Positions 1 to 12,533 of a stretch of DNA of 64,000 bases are shown in pieces. The notes below the pieces were generated by a model. That model did no database searches. It was not told the origin of the DNA and saw only the letters and a program-made list of their open reading frames with translations. Made by a program: the position numbers and the translations under genes. Origin of the DNA: Cruorifilaria tuberocauda (taxonomy: Eukaryota; Nematoda; Chromadorea; Rhabditida; Onchocercidae); contig JABVXU010000109.1 of NCBI GenBank assembly GCA_013365365.1, forward strand, positions 1 through 64,000, in the 5' to 3' direction. Position 1 is the first letter of the stretch. Each line of letters opens with the position of its first letter.

Positions 1-304
1 TTTAAATGAAAAATTTGATGGAATTTCGTGAAAGAAAGGATACAAAGAAAAGATCAGAAAAAATAAAATAAACCAAACATCATAATATTCTGCTAAAAAC
101 TTTGAAAAAACGTTTTCAAATATATTCCCAATTTTTTCTGAAAATTTAAATTAATTAGTTAATGCATAGATTACTGTGATAATTTTAACATTTCATTTCC
201 TATATCAATAATAACTGCATCTCTTGACTGAACCAACTGAGTTTTTTTCTCAGAGAATTACTGATGAATAATTTGATAATTAGCAATTAAACTGTAATAC
301 ATAC

Positions 305-450
305 TTTTGTTTGGCGATAAGAAGAAGATCAGAGAAGAGGAAGAAATATCGGGAAGATGTGAGCAGCGAGTTTAAAGCTGTCAATTGTACAGCACCTTCC
401 TTGATATATGCTCGTTTCATATCAATTCCAATAAAATAACATTCCTTCGA
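305..450 (-). CDS. PH-domain exon of a regulator gene running off the left edge (partial)
   Basis: Reading right to left, an acceptor (TATTTTCAG) at 451-453 opens a frame of 48 codons plus two bases, closed by a good donor (AA|GTATGT) at 304-305. The peptide contains KEGAVQL, a variable linker and RYFFLFSDLLLIAK. This is the usual beta1 to beta3 strand pattern of a pleckstrin-homology domain of the kind found in RhoGEFs and in some RhoGAPs such as ARHGAP20. PH domains bind phosphoinositides or partner proteins and usually place small-GTPase regulators at membranes. The rest of the domain and any catalytic domain would lie left of position 1, so the family is not settled. The frame has strong codon structure and no competing reading. 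Phase joins cleanly (phase 0) to the candidate exon at 3210-3392. Confidence 0.55.
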
Positions 451-3209
451 CTGAAAATATTCATCAAATTTAAGGTATGGAAAAATGTTTGAAAAAGTGA
501 AAGAAAGTTAAGTTAACTATTCGTAAGCATAAATACTTTAAAAGATAATATTCAAATTGATTGACAAATTTAATAATAAATAAAATGAAATGATTCAAAT
601 TTTTCCTTTTCATCATTTTGTAAGAGATAATATATTTCTAAAAAACTAAATATCTTAAATTTAATACTTATCAATAAAAAGACAAGTTGTTGTAGCATTG
701 AAATTGCAATCATTTCAGCTAAATATCTAGTTGAGAATTATCAGTTTATCACCTTACAAACTAATAACATAAAAAAATAAAATTGTTATGAACGAATATT
801 AAAGAGGTTTGGCTTAATTGGATAATATGAGAAAGATAGGCCTATTATCTTAATCATTCCTTCTTGTCTCACACTTTTCTTCGTTCGTTCCTATCATTTC
901 ATCTTCTTAGCAAAATGCAAGAACGTGAAATCTCTGGTTGCTCAAAAAAGAGAAAAAGGACAAGTATACGGATCTGTGGATGAACGTGCACGTGCGTGAG
1001 GTTGGAGGGAAAATGAAATTGTTGTTGGAAGGAGATGACATCGAAATCCATACCAAAGCAATAACAAACTATTCATAGATCTATTGTTACTGTAATGCAA
1101 AGTTTGGAAAGAATATACATCCGCATCTTTTTTCTTTGCAATCACAAAAATAACCTTTTTATTGACGAAAGAAAGATAGATAAACAAGTAAATAATTTCT
1201 TTTTCAATTCAAAATTTTTCTTAAATTCAACAAGTTTTAGTACCAATGATAGCTTCAGCTAAACAGATATATGATGTTAATTAATTAATTCTTCTGTAAT
1301 TGTATGAATTTAAATTATGCATTGATCCTTAACAGTAGGAATTAATTGTAGTTTGCATATATGAATGAATCCTTTTGATTACTTTTCGAAGGTGGTAACT
1401 ACTAATCATTAATAATTTGACCTTCGAAAGTCATACAGAAAAAGATACCAGTGTGTGTCAGTATCAGTGTGTTGATCAGTGTGTCATATAATTCTACTTC
1501 AGTTGATCAGAAAGAGAATTGAATATTCAAGTAAACTAACGGAATCATCAGAAAAAAGTCTTAATTTCCTAATTTTTCTAATAACTAACTTATGTTAATT
1601 ATTTTGAACGAAAAATTAATACCATTAACTGAGAGTCTGTCTACTTTCCGAAATTGAAATTTATTTCCCATTCTGATTTCATTTCATATCAAAGATAGTA
1701 TAATAGATAGTATAATACTAACAGCCAATATTCTTCGCTAGGATTATAAACTACTTGATTACATGATGTTAGATATGAAAATTCTTATTGCTTATGAATT
1801 AATTACAAAATTCAAAATCTTATATAAAGCAAAATGGAAATTTACTATGTCACCCATAATTTCACAAACGGGTAAAATTTTTTTCCAAAAACTAGTCACA
1901 ATTCAATACTGTTCAATGCCTATTAAAGTGAAGAGGACTGAAGTTAGGAATAAAGGCAAAAAAAAATGTTCGATTTGACTTTTGCTACGAAAACAAATTT
2001 AAGGATTAAAAGGCAAAAAAAGCAAAAGGAAACTGAAAAGCTGGTTTTTGAAAAATGGATGAAGGAGAAGGAAACTGAATAAATTTAAAACATATTTCGT
2101 TGGTTGACTTTACAGAAAAAAATCTCAATTCAAAATTCCAAATAATAAATGGAAATTTTATTTCCTTTTTCTCCTCCATGCTATAGATTTATTTATATAG
2201 AAACTGTCATGTATTTACAGTAAAAAAAATTTCCTTCTAATTACTATCAATATTATTCTTAATGAATAACTATCGAGAAAATAGAAAGATAAAAATTTTA
2301 TTTGAAAGTTTAATCGAAGAAAAATAAACTCTTTTTACTGACACAAAACTAATATTTCTTCTTCTCAAACAATAATCCATAGTAATGGAAAACTTTAAAA
2401 TAAATTATCATTAAAATGTTAACAGCAACAATAACAAATAGAAGTATCATTCGGAAAACGGAAATGACAGAGGAAGGAATTTAGAGAAGAAAGATTTAGA
2501 GATGGAAAAGTACGTGAAGTTAAGTAAATCAATTGATGACTGTACATTTTGTTAAAGTGCAACTGATCATAACTGTAATTATTTTGTAGCCCTCAGAGCA
2601 GCACAGTATCAAAATGAAATTATTCGTGTTGGGAAAGAAAAAAAAATCAGAATCATAAATTTTATCGAAAAAAAAAAGAAAAAAATTGATCGTTGCTATT
2701 AGAAATTTTAAAGTAATAATAATCATAATAATATCATTTTCCCTAATATTTCATTGTTACATTGAACTCGTCGAGAAATTTTTCATTCTTTTTATCTTTT
2801 TTTTTCTAATTTTTCTTGTCTCTTGCCATCCTCTCATCTTTCTTTCTTTCTTTTTTTTGCTTGAATTGAAATTTAATGCTTTGTCATTTTAACTCTTTTC
2901 ATTGAAAGAAAAAACTATATCATATTATATATCACTATAACATATAAATCAATTCATATAGATCGAAAATTCAACTTTTTTATATAGAAATTTGACTATG
3001 AAGTTATAGGAATCATTGAATAAATTATGAAAATTAATTAGCAAATTAGACAAACAAAATTTCTGTCTTATTTGCACTATTTTTTCTTTTGAATTATTTC
3101 TTAGCAAATTTCATTAAAAAATTTTAAAAATTGTTCACAGTGATATTAAATGATATAAAAATTTAGAAACTTATAAAGTTTTGAATTCGTTTGAAATGTG
3201 GATATATAC
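451..3209 (-). other. Probable long intron of the PH-domain gene
   Basis: About 2.7 kb of AT-rich sequence between the PH exon and the next candidate exon upstream. It holds homopolymer runs, a short GTGTGT-type imperfect repeat near 1448-1485 and no open frame that reads like a protein. The longest frame, minus 942-1187, has low-complexity composition and no flanking splice sites I could accept. Small exons could be hidden here. Confidence 0.4.
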
Positions 3210-3392
3210 CTGAGTACATAATTTTGCTTCATCAATTCGTATCGAACTCGAAAATCGCGGTGCAAAACGATTGCGAATTTCAAGACGTGTGGCCGAGTGA
3301 GAGCGTCGCCGACTATTCATCATATCAACAATACAACAATACAAGATCCGGTCATTCAACCAGCACTGAACATTACCGATCTTTAACAGTAC
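3210..3392 (-). CDS. Candidate upstream exon of the same minus-strand gene
   Basis: A 61-codon open segment bounded by a strong pyrimidine-rich acceptor ending TTTTCAG (revcomp of 3393-3400) and a donor CAG|GTATAT at 3209-3210. It is clearly more GC-rich than its surroundings, as the other coding exons here are. The peptide is Arg/Ser-rich (includes MMNSRRRSHSATRLEIRNRF) and matches no family I recognise. It ends in phase 0, as required by the PH exon at 305-450. An in-frame ATG pair at 3318-3323 could be the start if the acceptor takes a spliced leader. The opposite strand is also open across most of this interval (3191-3469), but that frame has no comparable splice sites, so I prefer the minus reading. 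Confidence 0.4.
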
Positions 3393-5015
3393 CTGAAAAG
3401 GATGAAGACAGAAGAGAAAACCTTTTCTGCAAGACTGAATTTATCAACACTATCTTTCGTTCAGACTAGACCCACCTCTTGTGACAGTTAATCAACCGTT
3501 CAACGTAACTGGTACCCTTTCTCTCAACCTCCTATTTACAGATATTTTACTAATTGAAATGATACGAAAGATCACTAAGAGAAGGACGATACTCCTCTCG
3601 CCTAATCTACCTCTCGATCAACCCAATTTATCATGTATTCAACTCCCCTATCTCTCTCCCTCCCTCCTTCCGTTGCTCCACCCTCTCTTTTTCTCACCTT
3701 TATTTTAAAATTCTTTATAATACAAATGATTAGTTCATAATTATCTAATTTCGTCTGGTCCTTTCTCGGACTATATAATATATCATCATTCCCATTCATT
3801 TTTCCATTAATAAAGAATAGACTATCAACAAATCATTGATTTTTAAGGACATCGTTGATCATTTCTCCTCATTTATCAATCTCTAAGATGAACACATCAA
3901 CATTGTCAATATAGCAACATCGAAGATACAAGTGCTGTTGCTATTTATAGCTCGTAAAATGGTTTACAGATCATAAAATCACCCATGAACCCAAAACGGA
4001 TAAAGAATGGGTCAATAAAAGTGAAATGCATAAAATGCAGAAACGGAACATTTACTCACTTTAAAACACCAATTAAAATCTTTATAAACAAAAGCAAAAC
4101 AAAATGTGACAATTTACAATTTGACACATTCAACAGCGTACATTATATTGAAACTTAAAATTAAAGAAAAACTAGACGTGTAAAAAAGTCAAAAGATCCA
4201 GTTTTACATCTCCTTCCTTTTGCTCGGAAGGTTTCATATATTAATTTCCTTTTTAACTTGTTTTTGATTATTAAATTTCATCGTCTTCAATTAAAGCAGT
4301 ATATCAATATAACAAAATGAAAAAGGTAAACAAAATAACACTCCATGAAAAATTTGATTTGAGAGGACGTTTTCTTTTAAAAATCATTTAAACATACTTC
4401 TAAATACTAATCTGTAAAGCAGACGACGCTATGGAAATACTATTAACTAGTGCTGCCTTATCTTTCGAATAAAAAATAGTTTAATTTTGAGAATGTTATA
4501 TGAAAGGGAAATTTGGGCAAATCACATAAAAACCAACTCACATAAAAATTAAACTTAGAAATTTCTGCAAATCAACTAACCTATCTTTAAAATAATTAAT
4601 AGCAAGATAAGAATGAATCAGTTAAAATTGAATTGATTAAAATTAATCCAAATTACCGAACATTCGGTTCTTATATCAAGGATAGCATAAAATTTATACT
4701 TTTTTTTGCAGGAAAGTGGTATTCCAATTTTCTTTGAATTCTACAAAAAGTATATTAGATAAGCTTCACTTATCTTAATTAGATAGTAAACTCCAAAGAT
4801 TTTTTCTTGAAATTCCTATCTGTTTTCTTAAAAATTCTGCTCTCCCAATCCTCATTCAATCCGCTATTCCGTCAAATATCTACTCGTGACAACTTTCGCG
4901 TTCGTAAACAGCAAAGATACAGAAAAAACAGTATGTACTTTGAATCTGCTTTAAAAAACCATGTATGGAGTGTTAAGCAATCATTTTTTGCAACTTTCTG
5001 AAGAGATCTTATGAT
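3393..5015. other. Intergenic region, no gene seen
   Basis: AT-rich sequence between the PH-domain gene and the 3' end of PRPF4. It has a long pyrimidine-rich stretch around 3640-3700 (CT and CCT runs) that could be promoter or 5' leader of the leftward gene. A small 7-base inverted repeat (AGATAAG/CTTATCT) lies near 4757-4775. Part will be PRPF4 3' UTR. No convincing exons on either strand. Confidence 0.5.
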
Positions 5016-8000
5016 TTAATAAAGCTGCTTCGTCCAAAGTTTGAAGGTACGATCAAAAGCAACACTTGCAACCCATTTTCCATCGAGCGATATGTCAACT
5101 CCCATTACTTTCGTATCATGACCCATAAGCTGCCGCAAAGGTCGCCAACCACAAGTTTCCCAAACCTAAAATCTCTTTCAAATGCCTACAATAAATAAAA
5201 AACGAAAATTTATATGTATCGACAAAAAAATAAAGTTTCCGAACAATAACCCTCTCCATTTTATTTATTTACTCTTTTCTCATTTTTTTTTCTTTTAGTC
5301 AATCCGAAATGTGTATTCAAAATGTTTACTTTCAAAGAATTGTCGAAAGATGACGTAATAATGTACTGTCCTTTTGATTCTACTCGAAGACCAGATACAA
5401 GAGAAGTATGCGCCGCAATTGGTTTGAGCGCACGCCTTATCCTCAAATCCCAAACCATGCAACTATTATCTGCAGAGCCTGTGACCATCTGATAACTAAA
5501 AAAAAATTATTCGTACTAAATTTCGAACTATTTGCCCTTTGTAGCTTATTACTTGCAGTGTCATCGAGAAAATTATTTTAAGCGATCCCAATCGATAATC
5601 AAAAACCCTAAGATTTCAACGAAAAATCTCTCCTCAACTCACCCATTCGGTAACCACTGTCCACAGTGGATTTCTTTTTGATGACCCTCCAAAAACATAA
5701 TACAGCGACCTGTTCGCAAATCCCACACACGGCCATAACAATCCATACCGCTGCAAAGCCAAATATCATAAGAAAATGAAATATAATGAAATCTGAAATG
5801 AAATAATTTAATAGCTTACGCTTACGCTGTCATAATTAGCGATCCATCCACTTGAAAATCAGCATGGAAAACTGGTCGGCTGTGACCTTCCTGAAAAAGA
5901 ACTTCCTGTCCGTACTGCAGATCGAACAACCTCCATGAACAGTCGAAACTGGAAAGGAAAATTATTAAACGTCCTGTAAATTAACGAATTTCTTCCTATG
6001 AAAATTGGCAAAAATTTCTCAGTAATTTTTATCGTACATATGTTCCTTGCTAAATCATGGCTAATATTGTGACTAAAATGGACAAATAACTTGTTCTGTA
6101 AAAAGTATGACGAAATTGGCTATTAATTTTCAACTTTACACTCTATACAAATTTTGCTCATATTTTTGTCAAAAAAATACTCGAAATGAATACCAGCAAG
6201 AAGCAAGGAATCGTCCAGATGGATGAAATGCAATGCGGGACACTCGTTGAGAGTGTGGCTCAAGTTCGGACAGTGGTGAATCACTTTCTAAACTCCATAA
6301 TTTTACCGTTCCATCATGACTGCAGCTGGCCGCATTCAGTGCATACGGTTCCTGAGAAATATATGCTCCTGGATGAAACCTGGCACAGCCTGCTTGACTG
6401 GCATGTCCAATAAATCTTCTTTCACGGATACTTTCTGGTATTGACCAAATGCTGCATTCTCCTGACCTATAAACGAGACTATACAACAATATAATTTAAA
6501 AGGAATAGTGAGACTCTTGTAATACTTGAGTTAAGCTCGGTAATATCCATCTACTATTAACTATAAGTTTGAGAAACATTACGTACTGTCAGTTCAGCCT
6601 TTCATTTTTTTACCTCCAATTCTTATTTCCTTCCGTTTTTCGCACTTATAGGAAATGGTAAATGCCATGACCAGCTGAAACATACCATCCGGAAGTGATG
6701 AGATGTTTCGAGTCAGGTGAAAATTCACAATACGAAATAGGTCGAACATCTGCTACTTGTGAACCATAGACTGATAGTGCAGCAACCCATCGATGCATTT
6801 CCTGCGCATGCACAGCAGCATCATTTGTTGCACGAGTAGATTCCTCATGAGCCTGAAAAACAGAATTAATGATTGTTTTCTGTATAATTTTAAATCAAGA
6901 ATGAAGAAATGAACCTCAATTAACACACTTTTCGCAACCTTTCTTGAGCTCTTCTCAACGAAAAATCAGCAATCGCGACGCGAACATCTCGAAGAGCCAC
7001 CGGACCTTTATGATACCACGTAGATGAATCTCGTTGTTGCACCGTTTCAGTCTCTTCAGGACTATGTAGTATCCTTGTAACTTCTTCTTCGGACAAAGTT
7101 GATAATAAAGCCCGTAGTCTTTCCTTTCGGTCCAGCTTGTCCTCACCGAACAGACCTCAAATATTACGTTCATAAAATTGGCCATAATAAGTTACCAAGA
7201 ATCATCAAGAAGGTACACTAATAATAATTATATGGGTTGACTGAATGATGTTTATGCGATTTTTAATACACACTTGTTGCATTATATGATTATTACGCCG
7301 ACAAATTTATTAATTATAATTATTATATTCTCTCTAACATTTGGTCACCACAGTAATATGGATTAAAAATCCAGATCAATATTTAGCAACAACTACGCCT
7401 TTTAATTTGTAGATAATTTCCAAATCTGATATTTTAAATCCATTAAAAATCCTAAGACTTCAAACCAACTTACAGATTGGCTCGTTAAGTTTTCGCAAAA
7501 GAAGTTTAACATGTCCATCATCCGTAGGTAAAGTTAAAGTACGAGCTCGTCGTCGTCGCTCGAACTCTGCCATAACTTCCCTTTCCATGGGATTATCTAC
7601 CATCTCTAACTCGAACTGATCATCCCTCTTTTCAGTTTCACGTTTTTCAGCTTCTGCCTGAACACGATTTATGCCATTTACGAACTTGATAATTTCTATA
7701 TAAATACTTTCAAAGCATCAATCATGCAACTTTGAAAACTATTTTAAACACTATTTAATATAGGTTTTGCTGAAAATTTTCAAGCTAAATGATGGAAAAA
7801 GTAATGTCAATTCACTAAATATTCAACACTGTTTACTTCGGTATGAAAATAAATACTTTTTTTAACTGTTAAAAAAAGTATTTGCTGAAGAATCAAGTAT
7901 AAAGTAATACTAAACCATTCTCAGTACAAAAATTTTTCCTCACCAATAATATTTTTGTTCAATAAATTCATTTAACTTTGCTTTTATAGATTTCTTTACT

Positions 8001-8284
8001 GCATAACTTAAACACCACTGTCAGTGAGAGATAAGCGATAATGATGAACCGAATACAAAATAGGTTAATGAGAAAAAAATCAAAACAAAGAAGGCTAGTA
8101 ATAGTACACCGATAGTTGTTCCCATCATTCATTTGTCTTAGCTAAAAGAAGAGCCTCACCGTTTTTACTAAATGAAACAAATTGTCAGTACCTGCAACTT
8201 ATGAACAGTTTCTTCATTGGCAAGACTACCGAAGTGCACTTTCTGAATTACTATTGAAACGTTTGATTGTTGCGCTTCACCCAT
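5016..8284 (-). CDS. PRPF4: U4/U6 small nuclear ribonucleoprotein Prp4 (WD40)
   Basis: Nine exons: 8284-8192, 7657-7474, 7155-6929, 6852-6686, 6466-6194, 5948-5826, 5750-5643, 5495-5330, 5165-5016. They total 497 codons with stop (496 residues; the human protein is about 520). Residues about 73-125 form the Prp4/SFM domain ([19 protein letters not shown], then the [17 protein letters not shown] segment). The second half is a WD40 propeller, with repeats ending in [34 protein letters not shown] and FKLWTK. Prp4 binds Prp3 and the U4/U6 duplex in the tri-snRNP before spliceosome activation in the nucleus. The start lies 17 bases behind a TTTTAG acceptor at 8301/8302 with no upstream coding exon, which fits spliced-leader addition. 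The acceptor of the 7155 exon is TTGAG, a rare form. NOB1 is divergent, 1.3 kb away. Confidence 0.95.
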
Positions 8285-9555
8285 TCTGTTCCGCCTTTCA
8301 CCTAAAATTATAAAATTGATAAAATTTAAATTTTCTTTGGAAAAAGCGTGTCTCAATAAATTCCGAAAAATCATTCGAAATTAACATGAAAAAATTGAAC
8401 AGTCGATCGATAATAAATCGAAATTTCAAGAAAATTCTATTCTACCACTAGGTCTGAATATGCCCACATTAAAATTTGCTGAGTAATGAAGAGTGACAAG
8501 ACAGACGAAGATTTTAGTTTTTGATTGCACAAATTTTATCGAATTACTTGCTCACGTTAGAAGTACACTCCTTATCACTATTTCGGAAATTCAAATTTTC
8601 ATTTTAAGAAATTTTGCATATTAAGGCGAAGAAAATTTATACGTAAATATTTCATTTATTAATTGGCTGAAAACTATTTTAATAATGCGACATAAAATAA
8701 TTTTATTTTTCTTGATGCGCTTCAGATAATTATTTTTTCTCTTATCATAGCACTAATATCCATTATCTGATTTTATTGAAATTAAAGGCATTTTTTATAA
8801 ATGCCATAATAATGCTGCTAGTAAATTAAATGCAAAAATTAGTAATACATGGTTTCCTTTTAAATCTAAAACCGCTCTCTAAATTCACAATATTATTTAA
8901 TCTTTCAGAATTTATAAGATAAAATTCTGCTTGACTAATGAAAGCTAATTTTGATAAAATCGGTGTACAATGTTTATTTAGGAATCGACAAATGAAACAA
9001 TCTTAAAACACCATGTTCTATCAAAACCAAATCTTCCAAATCCTCAGCTTAATAGACTTTAAAGTGCTACTTCTCGGCCAAACCTCGATATGTATTTTAC
9101 GGTTAGTACGTGTCCATTCGAAGATCACGCTGTATGATGGACTGGAGAAAAATTGGACGCGAAATGGGAAGCATAGGTGATGCATTAGTCATGAATGACG
9201 TATTGTAATAACATCCTTTCCATCATATCTGTCCATCTTATCACCTCTTATCACAACATTGTTTTCTTCTTACTTTTCCATGTTATCACTAAATCCGTTC
9301 CACGTTAGCATATTTATTGCGTCTGAATATGTGAAGTCTAGCGTATCCTGAGCATTTTTGATCTTTTACAACTTCTGTTTCATCATATGCTTTTTTTAAA
9401 CTTTTACGACAAATATCCAGTGGTACATTACTGATGTAATCAAGATTATGTGCATTGAAATTAGCATGAAATTTAATACAATTCTTCGAACTGGCAAAAG
9501 TTTCTTCCGTGAAAAAATTACTAATTGAATTGAAGGATTTGTGAAATTAAATATT
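8285..9555. promoter_or_regulatory. Divergent intergenic region PRPF4/NOB1
   Basis: 1.27 kb between two divergently transcribed housekeeping genes, so both promoters must lie here or in the adjacent leaders. Most of it is very AT-rich. A less AT-rich patch at about 9060-9200 contains a TGACGTA-like element (near 9195). I could not confirm any exon in it. Confidence 0.4.
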
Positions 9556-12533
9556 ATGAAGGCTCCTGAAGATGTTCCGGTTCGGCAATTGGTAGCCGAC
9601 TCCAATGCTTTTATCAGACGAGTACCTTTGCATGTAAGTGTTAAAGTTGATATCATGTCAATATTAAATTTCATAGACGGATTCCTTAATTATTGTCGAT
9701 TTTTTAGTTTCTTTTGTAAGTTAGTTGACAAAAACGGTTTGTATGATTCGATCTTTTATTTTGTCAGGGATTTAGTTGCTACTTATCATCTTTTTCAAAG
9801 AAATTTCAGGACCTAGCCTCAGAGATTTATACAGTATCGGGAGTAATCAATGAATTGAAATGTGAAAAAATGCGTTATCTTCTCGATAGTCTTCCGTATC
9901 AAATTCTCATTCAAGAACCCACGACCGAATCTCTCTATATCAGTTAGTTTATTTGCATTGAATCAAGTCTTAATCCCTTTCTTGCTAACACAACTTAATG
10001 GACATTGTACATTTTCTTTCATAATAAGTTTATGATGATTGATTGTTCTAATGTGGTGTGTATTGATTCACTAATTGTAATTTTTGGTATCTGTTGGCTC
10101 TCCAAACAACTTGCTCTGTCGAGATACTTGATTAGTTTATTGGCTTATAAGTCAAAATTGACGGACATGTAAATTGCTCATTTCAAGCAGCTGTTGAATC
10201 CACGGATAATATCTAGTTCGAAAAGTATCCAGAAGTGTTGGAACATGTGAAACTATGTAGAATGTATCAGTTAATATTATTTAATTATTTCTCATTTGGC
10301 TTAAACTAAATAGTTAACAGTACTACACGGAAATATAATCAATGCAATCCGGATTGTAGTTTTATTTAAAATGTTAGGAATTTGTTTTAGTAACCGAATT
10401 TTCGAAGAAAACTGGTGATTACCCGTCATTATCAGCAGTGGACTTAAAATTGCTGGCATTGGTACATGATCTTCACTTGGAACAATATGGGAAGGATGGT
10501 TTACACTATGATTTGGAAACCATTAACATATCAACTAGTTATCGACAAACAAGGGATGCGGTAATAAAGACGAGTGATAAAGATATCCGAAATGTCCGAA
10601 TGGAAGAAGTAACTGATTCATAACTTATATATTTTATCAAGTAATTTTGCCTTAATAGTTTAGATAATACGCTCTGTATGATCGTTAAGATTTTATTTTT
10701 TTGAAACATTCTTTCTCTCATCTATAATTTCTCTTTAGTTTTAAATTAAGATTATCAGTTGAGTAGTACTATTGTACCTTACAGAACGCTGCTGGAACTG
10801 AAGAAAAGTCAGAGTCAAAAGAAATGGAAAGCATTAATGAGGCTAGTGATGGTGCAAGTATTAGCAGCAATAGCAGTGATGGTGGTACTTGGTTAAATGA
10901 GGATAATATGGATGAAATATTGGGATGTATGGGTGAAACAGCGAAACTGGAGAAAGGAATGAAGGTTTAGGTTCAACTGATACAGCTAAATTGGTGTTAC
11001 AGTCTTAGTTTAATTGTCTACCTAGTACTGAAAGTACTCGTAGTTGACAAAGCATTAAAAGAGTATTATATTTTAGGTGGCTTGTATCACAACAGATTTT
11101 GCAATGCAGAACGTACTTCTTCGTTTGGGTCTTTACTTATTGTCTATTAATGGATACAGGATACAGCGATTAAATAATTACATCCTTAGGTAGATTTATT
11201 ATTCAAAACTTAAAGATCATCTGCATTTTAACGGAAGACGAAGATTATTTCTATCCATCGGGATGATCGGTCTTCAAGATTTTTCATTTTCTTTTTAATA
11301 TTTTTTGCAAAGAGTTATGTTTATTTTATACGCAGTTTATCCGAGAACCAAATAATCACCTTGCAGTGGAGAAGAAAAGTAATTAATCGCTAAAATTGAA
11401 AAAGGAAGGAAAGTAAAAAGAATGATCATTATTAATACACATTTGCTTTTTGTTTCTAATTGGAATTTCCGAACTATAAATTCGTTTATTTAAACTGGGT
11501 CTTGTCAGTGATCAGTGAACTTGTTCAATGAAGAGGGTTTATCTATAAAAAAAACTGCTGATTTTCCCAAACGTTTATGTATCTACAAACAGTTTATAAT
11601 TATAAGTCTTACTAATAAGAAATGTTAGCCTTGATTTGGGAAATTAAATAGAGATACTTTCTTGAAGATGTTGGGCGTGCTTTACGACAACAACTGTGAT
11701 GACAAAACGTTTTTGTCCTCGCTGCGGTAATGACTCATTACATCGAGTTATTGTTAGTATAGCTGAAGATGGAACAGCGCAACTTCACATCAACTGGAAT
11801 CGACTGCAATCTGCACGTGGCCTCAAATATTCCCTTCCAGCTCCCAAAGGTTTGCTTTAATATTTGGAAACAATCCGATTAATCAAATTTATACTCATTT
11901 AAGTTCATATAACTATACAATATTTAGCTATGTGTAGTTATTCTGTGCTTTGTTCCAGTTGTGTCCCAATTTTTTTCAAATTTTGCACGTGTCATAAAAT
12001 ATAATCTCTTTTATTTGGTAATGGGATTATAAGATTATCTCGGATAGAAGAAAACATGATTCACGTCGTGAACAAATGACATTATGTCTTGTATAAGAGA
12101 TGAAAATTATGAACTAGTATTCAGGTGGAAAGCATCCTGGAGGACCACAGCTTTTTGAAGATCAACCTATGCCACAGAACAGAATGGCTCGTTGTTATCA
12201 AGATCCCACGGAAACTGGACCATTCACTATGAACGATGTAACCAGCAGGTAAATTTCAATCAGCTCATCAATATATAATAAAGAATATTATTAATATGTA
12301 ATAAGTAGGAATAATAAGATTTTTTAAAAGCTAGAATTTCTTCAATTACAATTCCTATGTATTAGCAGCAGAAAAAAATCTTTTTCAGGTTAGCTTCAAT
12401 TCTTCCTTTATATCAAGTAATGAATTATTTTGATTTCAGGTCAGCAACGTTGGGTATACGGTCCTTGCAGAAGACTGGACGTAATCCAAATGTGCGAACA
12501 CATGGGAAAAAGCGAGGAAACAAACGACGATAA
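9556..12533 (+). CDS. NOB1: NOB1, 20S pre-rRNA D-site endonuclease
   Basis: Eight exons: 9556-9633, 9810-9942, 10391-10560, 10785-10964, 11077-11189, 11668-11849, 12125-12248, 12440-12533; 357 residues (human 412). The PIN nuclease fold starts at once (LVADSNAFI with the first catalytic Asp, then GVINELK). As in other NOB1 proteins it is completed after an acidic insertion, by ITTDFAMQNVLLRLGL. A zinc ribbon follows (CWAC...CPRC near residues 226-245), then the GLKYSLPAPKGGKHPGG segment, and a basic tail ending GNKRR. NOB1 cuts the 3' end of 18S rRNA in cytoplasmic pre-40S particles. Exon 3 has two in-phase donors, GCG|GTAATA at 10560 and GAA|GTAACT at 10608. The second would add 16 residues. 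Exon 6 uses a TTGAAG acceptor. Confidence 0.94.

Noticed and set aside
942..1187. Minus-strand frame of 81 codons
   Set aside because: Low-complexity composition, no splice context and no recognisable domain; more likely chance in an intron.
3191..3469. Plus-strand frame of about 92 codons as a gene
   Set aside because: It starts at TTG, has no good acceptor before it, and lies opposite a minus-strand exon with strong sites on both ends. Not excluded by expression data.
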